Shown here piece by piece: positions 7,683 through 15,088 of a DNA stretch of 43,139 bases. The stretch is from a virus, in the IMG/VR virus record IMGVR_UViG_3300046829_000127, positions 1-43,139 of that record; one strand, written 5' to 3'. The number at the start of each line of letters is the position of its first letter. Positions within the stretch are counted from its first letter, which is position 1. A program made the position numbers and the translations under genes. A model generated the notes under the pieces. That model ran no database searches. It was not told the origin of the DNA and was given only the letters and a program-made list of their open reading frames with translations.

Positions 7683-7969
7683 GCGCCGTCGTCCTTCAGC
7701 AGGTCTTTGACGGCGAGCGCGCAGTCGGCGGCTTCTTCCTCGTCAATGAACTCGCGGAACGCGGCTTCGATCGGGACCGGGTCGCCGCCGAACAGGATGT
7801 GGCGGATGCGCTGGCGTTCGGCTACGACTATCAGCGGTGCGGCAGCCTCCAGCGCAGCCTGTGCCAGAACTGCATGCGGTTCGCCGGTGAAGAACGCCCC
7901 ATCCTGGTCTGCCCGCGCGACCACCTCGGCGGCGGCCGTGATGGCTTCGGGCGGGATCACGAAAGCCAT
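7679..7969 (-). CDS. Hypothetical protein downstream of endolysin
   Basis: 96 aa from ATG 7969, overlapping the endolysin stop by one base (TGATG). It is Ala-rich and helical, with an acidic C-terminal third (F-I-D-E-E-E-A-A-D). No domain was recognised and no membrane segment is apparent. Context only places it with the lysis block. Confidence 0.6.
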   Translation of the reverse strand: MAFVIPPEAITAAAEVVARADQDGAFFTGEPHAVLAQAALEAAAPLIVVAERQRIRHILFGGDPVPIEAAFREFIDEEEAADCALAVKDLLKDDGA

Positions 7970-8682
7970 CACGGGGTGACGGCTTTCGCTGCCGCTTCCC
8001 ACGCCGCCCGCTCACGATCCGTCAGCTGCGCCCACCACGGATGCTTACCGCCAAGGTGGCCGACGTACGCGTTGAACGCCGCCCGTCCGGGCGTCCACGG
8101 CAAGGGGGCACCGGCGCGGATGTCCTTGGCGAGGGCGATGATGTCGGCGCGCTGCAGCGACCGGACGTGTTTCGGCGGGAGGTCGGGGCATGTGTGGCCG
8201 CCCCACGCCGCGCCGCCCATGCTGTGCGTCCCGTAGCCGTGGCCGTCGGTGCGGTTGGTGACCCGCAGCGGGAACCCGGCGAACGCGGACAGGCATTCCA
8301 CGAGCTGCGCCGACGCGACCAGCTGGGCGTCGGTGAGGGGGTTGTCGGGGTTCCCGTCGTCGGCGTGCTCGATGCCGTACCACTCGAGGTTGGCGGCCAT
8401 GGCGTGCCACGCTTCCCACCCGGCGCCGACGGGGCCGAACTGCCAGATGTGGCCGTCCTGGGCGATGCCGAAGTGGGCTGAGACCTGCTTGTGGGGGTCG
8501 TTGAAGGTGGCGATCGTGCCTGGGAGGTTCCCGACCATGGTGTGCTCGAGGACGCCGCGCATGGTGCCGGTGACGCCGAGGCGGCCGTTGACGCAGGGCC
8601 AGGGGATGTTGTAGGTGATGGTGGCGGGGCCGGTGAGCTTGCCGTCCTTGCCGACCGTCAGCTTGCCGGGGGTCGTGGTCAT
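7969..8682 (-). CDS. Endolysin, N-acetylmuramoyl-L-alanine amidase
   Basis: 237 aa. An Amidase_2-type zinc amidase that cleaves the bond between MurNAc and the peptide stem at lysis. Visible signatures are an E-H-T-M at 46-49 supplying the first zinc His, an F-G-I-A-Q-D-G-H-I-W-Q-F substrate strand near 71-82, and a G-T-H-S-M then G-G-H-T-C-P-D segment at 151-167 for the other ligands. The C-terminal ~60 residues may bind the wall. The ATG at 8682 overlaps the previous stop (ATGA). It has no signal peptide, so it should depend on a holin. Confidence 0.92.
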   Translation of the reverse strand: MTTTPGKLTVGKDGKLTGPATITYNIPWPCVNGRLGVTGTMRGVLEHTMVGNLPGTIATFNDPHKQVSAHFGIAQDGHIWQFGPVGAGWEAWHAMAANLEWYGIEHADDGNPDNPLTDAQLVASAQLVECLSAFAGFPLRVTNRTDGHGYGTHSMGGAAWGGHTCPDLPPKHVRSLQRADIIALAKDIRAGAPLPWTPGRAAFNAYVGHLGGKHPWWAQLTDRERAAWEAAAKAVTP

Positions 8683-8867
8683 GAGGTCTCCTTGGCGTTG
8701 ATGATTTCCGTGACGCGTCCCGGGTGCATGAGCACGCCGTCCTGCTTGCACTGCGCCTGGTAGTCCAGAAGACGTGCGAACATCTCGCAGTTGCGCGGAT
8801 CGGTCAGCCGGTCAGCTATGACCTGGATTCCGCTGTCACCAAGCGGGACCCAGTCAGGCTCGGTCAT
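8679..8867 (-). CDS. Small hypothetical protein in lysis block
   Basis: 62 aa, soluble and mildly acidic, with no recognised domain. The start overlaps the upstream 58-aa gene by 14 nt and its stop overlaps the endolysin ATG. Confidence 0.6.
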   Translation of the reverse strand: MTEPDWVPLGDSGIQVIADRLTDPRNCEMFARLLDYQAQCKQDGVLMHPGRVTEIINAKETS

Positions 8868-9030
8868 GGCGTGTCCCCTCTACCGGCGGGGCAAAGATGA
8901 TGTCGCGGCCGTCATCGAGCGACACGATGCCCTTGCCGACGTGCGTGTAGAGCCACCACTGACGGTCGGCTTCCTTCTTGGCGGCTGCCTGCTTGCGCTC
9001 GGCTCGCCGGGCCTGACGTTCGGCCTTCAT
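8854..9030 (-). CDS. Small basic protein in lysis block
   Basis: 58 aa from ATG 9030, coupled to the preceding membrane protein by an ATGA overlap. The first 20 residues are a highly charged Lys/Arg/Ala/Glu helix, followed by W-W-L-Y-T-H and a short beta-rich end. It could be a holin-associated or nucleic-acid-binding peptide. Function unknown. Confidence 0.6.
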   Translation of the reverse strand: MKAERQARRAERKQAAAKKEADRQWWLYTHVGKGIVSLDDGRDIIFAPPVEGTRHDRA

Positions 9031-9401
9031 GGTGTGTCTCCTGCGGGTCCCGAAGTGGTGGCGGGTGGCTGGACGGCTGGCGGCAGCGTCCCCGACGGCT
9101 GCCGCGTCTTCTCCAGCGCCTTCCGTAGTGCAGCGACATAGCCCTCCGGGACGGGGCCGGTCCACGGGACGATGTCGCTCGCCCGCGCCGGGTCGGTGAT
9201 GACATTGCCGGGGATGCGGGGGTCGCTGACGGGGGTGACGAGCTGCCGGGTCAACAGCGAAACGAATGCGACCACGGCAGGCATCCAGACGCGAGGATCG
9301 GCCGGAGTGTGGCCGTAGACGGCCTGGACGATGGCGTACGCGGCCGCTAGGAGGGCGGTCCAGCCGTTGGGGTTGGTGGCGGGGTTCAGCAGACGTTTCA
9401 C
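9027..9401 (-). CDS. Putative holin (two-segment membrane protein)
   Basis: 124 aa from GTG 9401. Two hydrophobic segments (about 13-30, A-L-L-A-A-A-Y-A-I-V-Q-A-V, and 38-54, V-W-M-P-A-V-V-A-F-V-S-L-L) separated by a short loop with Pro/Asp, then a long soluble Pro-rich tail. Two-helix membrane proteins two genes from an amidase are usually holins. A structural membrane protein cannot be excluded. Confidence 0.6.
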   Translation of the reverse strand: MKRLLNPATNPNGWTALLAAAYAIVQAVYGHTPADPRVWMPAVVAFVSLLTRQLVTPVSDPRIPGNVITDPARASDIVPWTGPVPEGYVAALRKALEKTRQPSGTLPPAVQPPATTSGPAGDTP

Positions 9402-9628
9402 GGGGTGTCCTTCCGGTTGCGGCGGTCAGTGTAGGGGCGCAGGGGCTTGCCGCCCCATTCGAACCACGCGTCAGCAGGCCGCCCGCGGCCGTCGGCGTGG
9501 CGGGCACGGTCGGCGAGGATCCGCCGGTTCGCCTCGATGAGCCCGGGCTGGCCGCGCCACGTGTAGCCGCGCCGGGCGGGGAGGTTGTTGCGGGCGGCAG
9601 GGTCGATGGCGCCGGGGATGGCGGTCAT
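9398..9628 (-). CDS. Small hypothetical protein
   Basis: 76 aa, very Arg-rich (many A-R and R-R), ending in basic residues. The ATG overlaps the stop of the methylase (ATGA) and the gene is followed by the putative holin. No domain recognised. Confidence 0.6.
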   Translation of the reverse strand: MTAIPGAIDPAARNNLPARRGYTWRGQPGLIEANRRILADRARHADGRGRPADAWFEWGGKPLRPYTDRRNRKDTP

Positions 9629-10371
9629 GTGGTCACGATCACTTGCTGGCTGAGCCGCCGCGCCGCGAGTTCGATGTAACGTTCGCTGGCCTCGATGCCG
9701 ATAGCCCGCCGCCCCGATCCGCGCGCCGCTTCGAGCGTCGAACCGGATCCGGCGAACGGGTCGACGACGAGGCCGCCGGGCGGGCAGGCGTAGGTGATGA
9801 GCGGGTCAAGGATGCCGACCGGCTTCTCCGTCGGATGGATGGCGCGGTGGTTCATTGAGCGCACGTAGATAACTGAGCGTGCTAGGCGGGGACCGCCATC
9901 CTGCGTCGAGTAGTCGCCAGGACCCTCGCCTATGGTGCCCGTATGGGCGGGCTGCACCTTCCGATACCCGATTTCGCGGCGGACAGCGTCAGGCGTTGTC
10001 GGTGTCTTGTGGTAGATGCTTGCCCAGTCGCCGCGATACCAGTGCGTGATTATCTCGTGGACGCGCTTGAACCGATCGACCGCGAATCCGCTGCCGTTGT
10101 GCTTCTCCCAGATCACGTCCTGGCTGAGTTTCCAGCCCCAGTCTTCGCGCCGGTCGATGAACATCCGCAGCGACCCGAAGCACCACAGTGACCGCGTGAC
10201 CTCTGCTGCGTCGTCCAGCCAGCCATCCTGCCACCGGTCCCACGGCAGCGACGTCTCGCCGTACGGCGGGTCGGCGACGATGCAGTCAGCGGTCACGCCG
10301 AGGACGGGCAGCACCTCGCGGCAGTCGCCGAGGTACAGCGTGACAAGGTCGTCGCTGTAGTAGGGGGTCAC
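9625..10371 (-). CDS. DNA methyltransferase, N4-cytosine/N6-adenine (CcrM-like, beta class)
   Basis: 248 aa. The catalytic D-P-P-Y lies at residues 34-37 and the SAM-binding D-P-F-A-G-S-G-S-T near 205, the order of beta-class enzymes such as CcrM and HinfI methylases. H-P-T-E-K-P near 182 is another family hallmark. It methylates an exocyclic amine in a specific DNA site; the site is unknown. No partner restriction gene is next to it, so protection from host restriction is the likely role. GTG start overlapping the previous stop. Confidence 0.92.
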   Translation of the reverse strand: MTPYYSDDLVTLYLGDCREVLPVLGVTADCIVADPPYGETSLPWDRWQDGWLDDAAEVTRSLWCFGSLRMFIDRREDWGWKLSQDVIWEKHNGSGFAVDRFKRVHEIITHWYRGDWASIYHKTPTTPDAVRREIGYRKVQPAHTGTIGEGPGDYSTQDGGPRLARSVIYVRSMNHRAIHPTEKPVGILDPLITYACPPGGLVVDPFAGSGSTLEAARGSGRRAIGIEASERYIELAARRLSQQVIVTT

Positions 10372-10598
10372 CGGGGTTTCCGTCCGCGTGGCGCCGTCGC
10401 CTCGAACAGGGCTTCCCGCCGTTCCGCCACCGTCGCCGGCGGCGTGTCAGCGAACTCGCGGGCCGCTTTGACGATGCGGTCGGCGGCCTTGTTCATGCGG
10501 GTGGTCAGTGATGCCGGGGTGGCGCCGTAGCGGGCTGCCTCGCGGGCGGTCGCGGTCACCTCGGCGCGGATGAGGGCTTCGAGGTCGTCGGCGGTCAC
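10368..10598 (-). CDS. Small hypothetical helical protein
   Basis: 76 aa from GTG 10598, coupled to the upstream zinc-ribbon gene (GTGA). The sequence is helical and alanine/arginine-rich, ending in a basic P-R-G-R-K-P-R tail. It may bind DNA; no domain recognised. Confidence 0.55.
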   Translation of the reverse strand: MTADDLEALIRAEVTATAREAARYGATPASLTTRMNKAADRIVKAAREFADTPPATVAERREALFEATAPRGRKPR

Positions 10599-10735
10599 GG
10601 TCGGCTCCTGGCTTCGAGGGGGTGGCATTTGGGGCAGCGGTAGGGGGCGTCGGGGGTTCCGGCCTGGCGGGTGTCGCGGTCGCAGACACCGCACCACGGC
10701 GGTTTCGGCGGCGGCTTCGGCTTGCGTTTCGCCAT
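10595..10735 (-). CDS. Small zinc-ribbon protein
   Basis: 46 aa from ATG 10735. A Lys/Pro-rich start, then C-G-V-C at 15-18 and C-P-K-C at 34-37, a classical two-pair zinc ribbon. The stop overlaps the next GTG start (GTGA). It is too short for most gene callers, but the Cys pattern and coupling support it. Confidence 0.65.
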   Translation of the reverse strand: MAKRKPKPPPKPPWCGVCDRDTRQAGTPDAPYRCPKCHPLEARSRP

Positions 10736-10894
10736 CAAATTCTCAATCCGGTCGTACACGCGCATGCGTTAGGAAGCTGCACATTTGTGACTGGCTGTAG
10801 ATGGGCGTTCGTTAGTCCGTCCGTCCGTCCGTCCGTTGCATATGCACTCGGCGCATTACTCCGGGCATGCTTGCCGCATTGCTCCGGGCATTGC
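10736..10894. other. Iteron-like intergenic region, candidate replication origin
   Basis: A 159-bp gap after the replisome-organiser-like gene. It contains five tandem GTCC units (10815-10834), two imperfect 21-bp repeats at 10853-10873 and 10876-10896 with a 23-bp period, a palindrome TGCATATGCA at 10837-10846 with a second TGCATATGC at 10898-10906, and CGCATGCG at 10761-10768. It is relatively A+T-rich for this genome. Repeats beside an initiator-like gene suggest an origin or a control region. Confidence 0.45.
10815..10834. repeat. Five tandem GTCC units
   Basis: A perfect tetranucleotide array of five units in non-coding DNA. It may expand or contract by slippage. Confidence 0.9.
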
Positions 10895-10896
10895 TT
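10853..10896. repeat. Two 21-bp imperfect direct repeats (iteron-like)
   Basis: 10853-10873 and 10876-10896 share GCATT(A/G)CTCCGGGCAT followed by a TGCTT-like end, period 23 bp (about two helical turns). They are flanked on both sides by TGCATATGC. Confidence 0.75.
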
Positions 10897-11266
10897 ATGC
10901 ATATGCGGGTAACTGTGCGTCACGGGTGCCGTTCCACCGGACGTAGGCGGCGTCGCGGGCACGCCGGCTACGCGCCTCGGCTTCCTCGCCGGCGGCCTGG
11001 TGCTCTTTCCAGTCATGGATGAGCCACCCCCCGGCGCAGGGCTGCCAGAAGTCGTGCTTGACAAGCCGCTCGGCGTCTGTCTTGCGGCCGTGGATGAACG
11101 GCAAAGCCAGTTCGGTGATGAACCCGGCTGTGCCCTGCTCGCCTGAGTAGGAGAGGGAGCAGAGGTAGACGAGGGCGGCGCGGTAGCCGTCTTTCTCCTG
11201 CAGGAGGGCGAGGAGCTTGTGGTTGCGCGGAAAGCTCGTGTCGAGCCGGACCCATGGCAAAGGCAC
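10895..11266 (-). CDS. Replisome-organiser-like / replication initiation protein
   Basis: 123 aa. The start M-P-L-P-W-V-R-L-D, then H-K-L-L-A-L-L and G-W-L-I-H-D-W-K-E-H-Q, resembles the N-terminal winged-helix domain of phage replisome organisers, and similar short proteins are common in actinophages. It would bind the origin and recruit host helicase. It lacks the longer C-terminal part of full organisers. It sits beside the repeat region at 10.74-10.9 kb, which fits an initiator and origin pairing, but this is inference. Confidence 0.6.
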   Translation of the reverse strand: MPLPWVRLDTSFPRNHKLLALLQEKDGYRAALVYLCSLSYSGEQGTAGFITELALPFIHGRKTDAERLVKHDFWQPCAGGWLIHDWKEHQAAGEEAEARSRRARDAAYVRWNGTRDAQLPAYA

Positions 11267-11305
11267 TTCACGTCGTCCTGTCTCCTCGGCAAGCGGATAG
11301 GTCCA

Positions 11306-12091
11306 TTAGAAAAGCCCCGGCGAGCATGGAGTGATGAGTAGTTCGGTGCGGCGTGGTCCGTCCTTCTTGCGTCCGCTCCCGAGGTAGGTCTGGCCGCCGT
11401 AGTCGATGTGAGCCCAAGAGAAAATGTCATGGACGACCGGCGCGTCATCTATGGACAAAGACCACCATTCTGCCTTGCGGAAAAGATGATCACTCAACTC
11501 GCTGACCGGCGATACCCCTTCCCGGTATAGCGAAGCGCCGGCCACCACATAGGGCGGGTCGACATACCACGTCCAGTCAGGACAATCAGCCCAGTCGACA
11601 CTCGTGATCGTCGCGTGAACCTTGTTAAGCAGTCCGCTTGCCTCACGAATGCCAGCACACAGCCTCACCGCATTCCACCGGCATCCGACACCGTAAGAAC
11701 CCGTCTGGTTCCTGCCGCCTATCGGGCTGCCCGCACGCCTGCCGAGTCCGGAATAGGAGATCTGATGAAGAACGATCGTCACAAACGCATTCGTGAGCGG
11801 GTCGGATAGCGGCTGTTCCCTGAGTTCGTAGAAACTCTCAGCTACCGGCTCATAGGTGCTGACCAGATCACAAAGCTGCTCGGGGTAATCACGCACGGCT
11901 GCCCACAGATCCGCTACGAAGCGGTCTTTGTCGTTGAGCCACACCTGGTCTACCAGCCCTGCGCGAATGCACGCGAAGGTGATCGCAGCGGTGCCTGAGA
12001 ATGGTTCGCAAAGCTTGCGCTTGGGCAGGTCGAGGCTACGCAGGATCCGCGCCGCCTGGCGGTCCTTGCTGCCGGGATAGCGGATAAGCAT
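11306..12091 (-). CDS. D12-class adenine-N6 DNA methyltransferase (Dam-like)
   Basis: 261 aa. Y-P-G-S-K at 5-9 and E-P-F-S-G at 29-33 form the SAM-binding motif, and D-P-P-Y at 178-181 is the catalytic motif; the order is that of Dam and DpnIIA (alpha class). The middle (about 85-150) is the target-recognition region. Dam enzymes often modify GATC, but specificity cannot be read here. No companion endonuclease is certain, although the overlapping upstream gene encodes a possible PD-(D/E)XK nuclease. A 39-base gap follows before the next gene. Confidence 0.92.
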   Translation of the reverse strand: MLIRYPGSKDRQAARILRSLDLPKRKLCEPFSGTAAITFACIRAGLVDQVWLNDKDRFVADLWAAVRDYPEQLCDLVSTYEPVAESFYELREQPLSDPLTNAFVTIVLHQISYSGLGRRAGSPIGGRNQTGSYGVGCRWNAVRLCAGIREASGLLNKVHATITSVDWADCPDWTWYVDPPYVVAGASLYREGVSPVSELSDHLFRKAEWWSLSIDDAPVVHDIFSWAHIDYGGQTYLGSGRKKDGPRRTELLITPCSPGLF

Positions 12092-12510
12092 GGCGGCCGC
12101 GGATCGCGCGGGTAGATGACGATGTTCGTGAAGCGGTCAATGGGACCGTCAGGCTCGACGGCGAGCATGGCGTAGCCGCCGAAGCTTCGCGCGAGGGACC
12201 GGACGAGTTGCCAGTCATCGGGGTTGTTGGATGGCTTGGTCTCTATCCATACGAGCGGTACCCAGCAGTCGGGGCAGTAGGCGAGCTGATCGACATCGAT
12301 ACTTCTGATGCCCCTGACCTCGCGTATCCACCTGCTCAGGGTCGTGACTCGCCTCTTATTGGTGCGCTCATGGTTGCTGCGAGTTGGGGGCCTGAACCGG
12401 CATGTGCCGCTATTCAGGTGCTCGTCACGGATCACTTCCATGAGGCGAACGAATCCTTCCTTGTCCAGAGCGCCGAGCGCCACCCTCGCCTGTGCCGCCG
12501 TCTGGGTCAC
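11950..12510 (-). CDS. PD-(D/E)XK-like nuclease
   Basis: 186 aa from GTG 12510, overlapping the upstream stop (GTGA). The centre has D-V-D-Q-L near 67-71 and W-I-E-T-K near 84-88, spaced like the D and E-x-K of VRR-NUC or Holliday-resolvase nucleases, followed by D-W-Q-L-V-R-S-L-A. The last ~47 residues lie in a different frame over the start of the Dam gene (142-nt overlap) and look like low-quality Arg/Ser/Ala sequence. The true end may be near 12095, with a lost stop codon or a frameshift. It may be a recombination nuclease working with the RecT-like protein two genes upstream. Confidence 0.6.
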   Translation of the reverse strand: MTQTAAQARVALGALDKEGFVRLMEVIRDEHLNSGTCRFRPPTRSNHERTNKRRVTTLSRWIREVRGIRSIDVDQLAYCPDCWVPLVWIETKPSNNPDDWQLVRSLARSFGGYAMLAVEPDGPIDRFTNIVIYPRDPRPPCLSAIPAARTARRRGSCVASTCPSASFANHSQAPLRSPSRAFAQGW

Positions 12511-12674
12511 TCGGCGCCTTCCTCGTCGTCTGCGGACGGATGTCCTGCTGCCGGGCCTATGGCCAGTGACATAAACCCGGCAGCAGGGGTGGCAGCCGCA
12601 CGCCCCTGCGGCCACCCGGTGCGGTGTGCGGGAGCCACCCAGGCTGCGTCAGGGGTCTCACCGCGCCACCGCAC
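12507..12674 (-). CDS. Small hypothetical protein
   Basis: 55 aa from GTG 12674, starting 5 bases after the previous stop with a TGAGGT ribosome site, and ending in a GTGA overlap with the nuclease gene. Ala/Pro-rich with an acidic end (D-D-E-E-G-A-E). No domain recognised. Supported mainly by tight packing between neighbours. Confidence 0.4.
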   Translation of the reverse strand: MRWRGETPDAAWVAPAHRTGWPQGRAAATPAAGFMSLAIGPAAGHPSADDEEGAE

Positions 12675-12679
12675 GAACC

Positions 12680-12847
12680 TCAGGTCACAGGCGGCTCCCG
12701 TGAAGCCTCAAGCGCCGCCACGCGGCCGCGCAGGTCCATCAGTTCTGAGAGCATGACCTCCGCGAGGTGGTACGACGAGCAGGGGTCATCGTGATCGGCC
12801 TGCTCGACGGCCCGCGCGAGCTGGTCATCCGTCATAAGCTCACTCAT
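12680..12847 (-). CDS. Small hypothetical helical protein
   Basis: 55 aa from ATG 12847, overlapping the RecT-like stop by 8 nt. The sequence is helical with a D-D-Q-L-A-R-A-V-E-Q-A start and a leucine-heptad-like M-D-L-R-G-R-V-A-A-L-E, so it may form a short coiled coil. Function unknown. Confidence 0.5.
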   Translation of the reverse strand: MSELMTDDQLARAVEQADHDDPCSSYHLAEVMLSELMDLRGRVAALEASREPPVT

Positions 12848-13847
12848 CGCGGTCACTGGCCGTCGCTTTGCGGTACTGGTCCCACAAGTTCGATGCGGCT
12901 TGCTCGTAGTCGCCTTCAGCGGTTTTCAGGTGGTCGTTCAGCATGTCCGCGACCAGCTTCACCTCAGCCCGCGTGTAGGCGTAGTCGGCTGGCACGGGAT
13001 GGCCGGTGATCCACTCGATGAGCGTGTGATAGTCCTCGTCGGTGCCGATCGGGAATTTGGCCGAGAGCTTGAACAGGTTGTCGACCCAGTTCTTCGGCGC
13101 TGGGGGGGATTTCGGGCCGCGCTGCGGCAAAGGCGTCTGCCACGGATCGGATTCGTCAGGTTCGCGGCTGCGGTCAACATCAGCGGGGTTGACCTTGCCC
13201 ATGTCCCGCAGCTCGGCGTGCTCGACCCGCTGCTCGCGGACCATGAGCCCGGCGGCGTCGCGTGCCTGCTCCGACATCTGGCCCTGGTCGAGCTGACCGT
13301 TCGGCAGGGTCGGCCACCCGTCGTCGACGATCTCCCCGCCGTCATCGTCGGCGCCGAGCTCGTCAGGGGTGTAGGCGATGCCGAGGAGAACTTCCTGGCA
13401 GGCGTCACGCGCGGTCTCGGACACGGCGCGGGCCTTCAGCATCGCCGCCGGGTAATGCTGCCAGTTCGTCTTATGCAGCAGCCCCGCGGTCTTGGCCCGT
13501 TCGAGGGTCCAGGTGGATTCGTAGACGAAACCGGGGTCGTCAGCGCGGGTGATCTGACAGGTCGCGGTCGAGGCGTCGCCCTTGACGCGGAGCTTGTGGC
13601 CTGCGGTGCGGACCAGCGCCGAGATCAGCCCCGAGGAGATGGAGGGTTTCCCGTCGATGATGTTGATGCCGGTGATGGCGGCCATGGGGTGCAGGCCGAG
13701 GAGTTCGCCGTATTCGACGGCGTAAAGGATGTTGGCTGGCTGGTCCCGGAACGCTGGGGGGAGGAGTTTCGCGGCGGCAAGGAATTTGGCGTACTCGATT
13801 TTTGTTTCGAGTGCGCCGTGGTCGCGGACGGCGAGGTCAGAAGTCAC
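12840..13847 (-). CDS. RecT-family single-strand annealing protein
   Basis: 335 aa from GTG 13847. The N-terminal ~190 residues match the RecT/Bet type: an A-K-F-L-A-x-A-K-L-L-P start, L-G-L-H-P-M-A-A-I-T-G-I-N-I-I-D-G-K-P near 51-70, and W-Q-H-Y-P-A-A-M-L-K-A-R-A near 128-140. The remainder is an acidic linker and a helical C-terminal domain that may contact a partner nuclease or SSB. It pairs complementary strands in phage recombination and replication. No RecE homologue is obvious; the downstream PD-(D/E)XK-like gene is the best partner candidate. Confidence 0.8.
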   Translation of the reverse strand: MTSDLAVRDHGALETKIEYAKFLAAAKLLPPAFRDQPANILYAVEYGELLGLHPMAAITGINIIDGKPSISSGLISALVRTAGHKLRVKGDASTATCQITRADDPGFVYESTWTLERAKTAGLLHKTNWQHYPAAMLKARAVSETARDACQEVLLGIAYTPDELGADDDGGEIVDDGWPTLPNGQLDQGQMSEQARDAAGLMVREQRVEHAELRDMGKVNPADVDRSREPDESDPWQTPLPQRGPKSPPAPKNWVDNLFKLSAKFPIGTDEDYHTLIEWITGHPVPADYAYTRAEVKLVADMLNDHLKTAEGDYEQAASNLWDQYRKATASDRDE

Positions 13848-14019
13848 TTTGTGCTTCTCTCAGGTCCATCAGGGCGTCTTGGAGTTCGCCGGGGTCGGCG
13901 TCGTCGAATGCGGCGGGGGGGATGTAGTGCTCGCCTTCACCGCACCACAGGCCGATGCCGTCGTAGTCTTCGAGGTCGGTGCCGTCGTGGTCGGGGCACG
14001 TGTAGACGTAGGTCGTCAC
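13837..14019 (-). CDS. Small hypothetical protein
   Basis: 60 aa from GTG 14019, overlapping the preceding stop. It has Y-V-Y-T-C-P near the start and L-W-C-G-E-G-E-H-Y-I-P-P in the middle, a possible single zinc site, and an acidic tail. It is acidic overall. Confidence 0.55.
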   Translation of the reverse strand: MTTYVYTCPDHDGTDLEDYDGIGLWCGEGEHYIPPAAFDDADPGELQDALMDLREAQSDF

Positions 14020-14111
14020 GGGCGTTCCCGCCTGGCCGCGTAGATGATGAGGTATATCCAGGCGGCTGCGACGAGCCCGGAAGGGATCCAGGTCCACAGG
14101 GGCGCGGTCAC
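14016..14111 (-). CDS. 31-aa single-span membrane microprotein
   Basis: GTG 14111 to TGA 14016. Residues 5-26 form one hydrophobic helix (W-T-W-I-P-S-G-L-V-A-A-A-W-I-Y-L-I-I-Y) followed by A-R-R-E-R-P, a positive-inside tail. Overlaps both neighbours by GTGA junctions, which argues for translation. Function unknown. Confidence 0.55.
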   Translation of the reverse strand: MTAPLWTWIPSGLVAAAWIYLIIYAARRERP

Positions 14112-14320
14112 GGCTGCCCGTCCTGCCGGTCGCGGTCCCACGCCTCGAACTCGGCGCGGCGGGCCAGCATGGCCTCGATGCCGGCGATGAGGTCGCGTTC
14201 GAGGCGCTGCATGCCGGTGGTTTCGCGCTTACGGCGGCGGCGGGTGTCGCACCATCCGGCGTACCCGAACGCGGCGAGAACCACGGCGACGGTGATGGCC
14301 TGCACCCAGTTCGCGTTCAC
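14108..14320 (-). CDS. Small membrane protein with coiled basic tail
   Basis: 70 aa from GTG 14320. One membrane helix near residues 6-22 (A-I-T-V-A-V-V-L-A-A-F-G-Y-A), then a strongly basic stretch (R-R-R-R-K-R) and an amphipathic helix. GTGA overlaps on both sides. Unknown role; possibly membrane-associated like its neighbours. Confidence 0.6.
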   Translation of the reverse strand: MNANWVQAITVAVVLAAFGYAGWCDTRRRRKRETTGMQRLERDLIAGIEAMLARRAEFEAWDRDRQDGQP

Positions 14321-14490
14321 GAGGAGGTCTGCCCGGATGCGGCGCTGATCTGCCCGGCGAGGCGGGTGGCTAGCTGGTCAACGAGCTCCAGATTGTGCTC
14401 GAGGACTCCGACGCGGCGTTCGAGGTCGGCGATGCGGGCCATGGTCGTACCCGGCTTCAGTTCCCGGTGGTCGGCGTAACGGTCAGCCAT
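14317..14490 (-). CDS. Small coiled-coil protein
   Basis: 57 aa from ATG 14490, overlapping the upstream stop by 8 nt. Residues 20-50 have leucine/isoleucine heptads (I-A-D-L-E-R-R-V-G-V-L-E-H-N-L) suggesting a dimeric coiled coil. It is followed directly by the membrane protein gene. Function unknown. Confidence 0.55.
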   Translation of the reverse strand: MADRYADHRELKPGTTMARIADLERRVGVLEHNLELVDQLATRLAGQISAASGQTSS

Positions 14491-15088
14491 CGTCGCCTGC
14501 TAGCCGGTCGCGGCGGGCTATCTCGTCGGCGAGTTCAGCCCACTCGGGGCCGTGGACGACGGTGAGCGCCGCCGTGTCGTCCGGGTGCCCCAGCCCGGCC
14601 CTGGTCGGTCCCGGTGGCCGGTCTTCATCCGCATCCTCATGGCTCGCGGGCTGGGGCACGTCGGGGTGGCCGGGGGCGTCTGAACGTGAGACTGCGTTGC
14701 CGCCGTCCCCGGCCACGTGGGTGTCCCCCGGCCCGGCCACGCCAACGGTGTCGGGCGATACATCTACCCAACCGGGCCGGGGGACGTCTGGGACGGCTTC
14801 AATCGCCAGCCGCGGCGCCAGCTCAGGCCACCACGCCCTATAACCCCGGTGGCGGGGACACAGGTAACCGTGGCCACCACCCAGATGCAGCATCCCGTCT
14901 ACAACGCACCGGTAGGCGTGGGAGTACGTCCAGCCCGCAGTCTTGGCGGCGTAGTGGGTGTCGTCGTAGTCGCCGACTGGTTCGAACGGGTCTGTCGAGC
15001 ATTTGGGGACGGTGCAGTGGAGGGCGGGCATGAGGATGAGGGCGTGGCGGGGGCGGCGCCGCACCTGCGGCCCCTTACGCGCCGTCAC
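14483..15088 (-). CDS. Hypothetical protein with N-terminal zinc-like site
   Basis: 201 aa from GTG 15088; an internal ATG at codon 20 is an alternative start. The N-terminal 85 residues carry several Cys/His (H-C-T-V-P-K-C, Y-R-C, L-C-P-R-H). The C-terminal half is an acidic, Pro/Gly/Asp-rich linker ending in a helix. No family recognised. Confidence 0.6.
   Translation of the reverse strand: MTARKGPQVRRRPRHALILMPALHCTVPKCSTDPFEPVGDYDDTHYAAKTAGWTYSHAYRCVVDGMLHLGGGHGYLCPRHRGYRAWWPELAPRLAIEAVPDVPRPGWVDVSPDTVGVAGPGDTHVAGDGGNAVSRSDAPGHPDVPQPASHEDADEDRPPGPTRAGLGHPDDTAALTVVHGPEWAELADEIARRDRLAGDDG

Noticed and set aside
10815-10834. (GTCC)5 as a CRISPR or minisatellite array
   Set aside because: Units are 4 bp with no spacers; simple tandem repeat only. 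No CRISPR array or cas gene was seen anywhere.
12900-14348. 482-codon plus-strand ORF
   Set aside because: Antisense to the RecT-like gene and to four coupled small genes; no domain.
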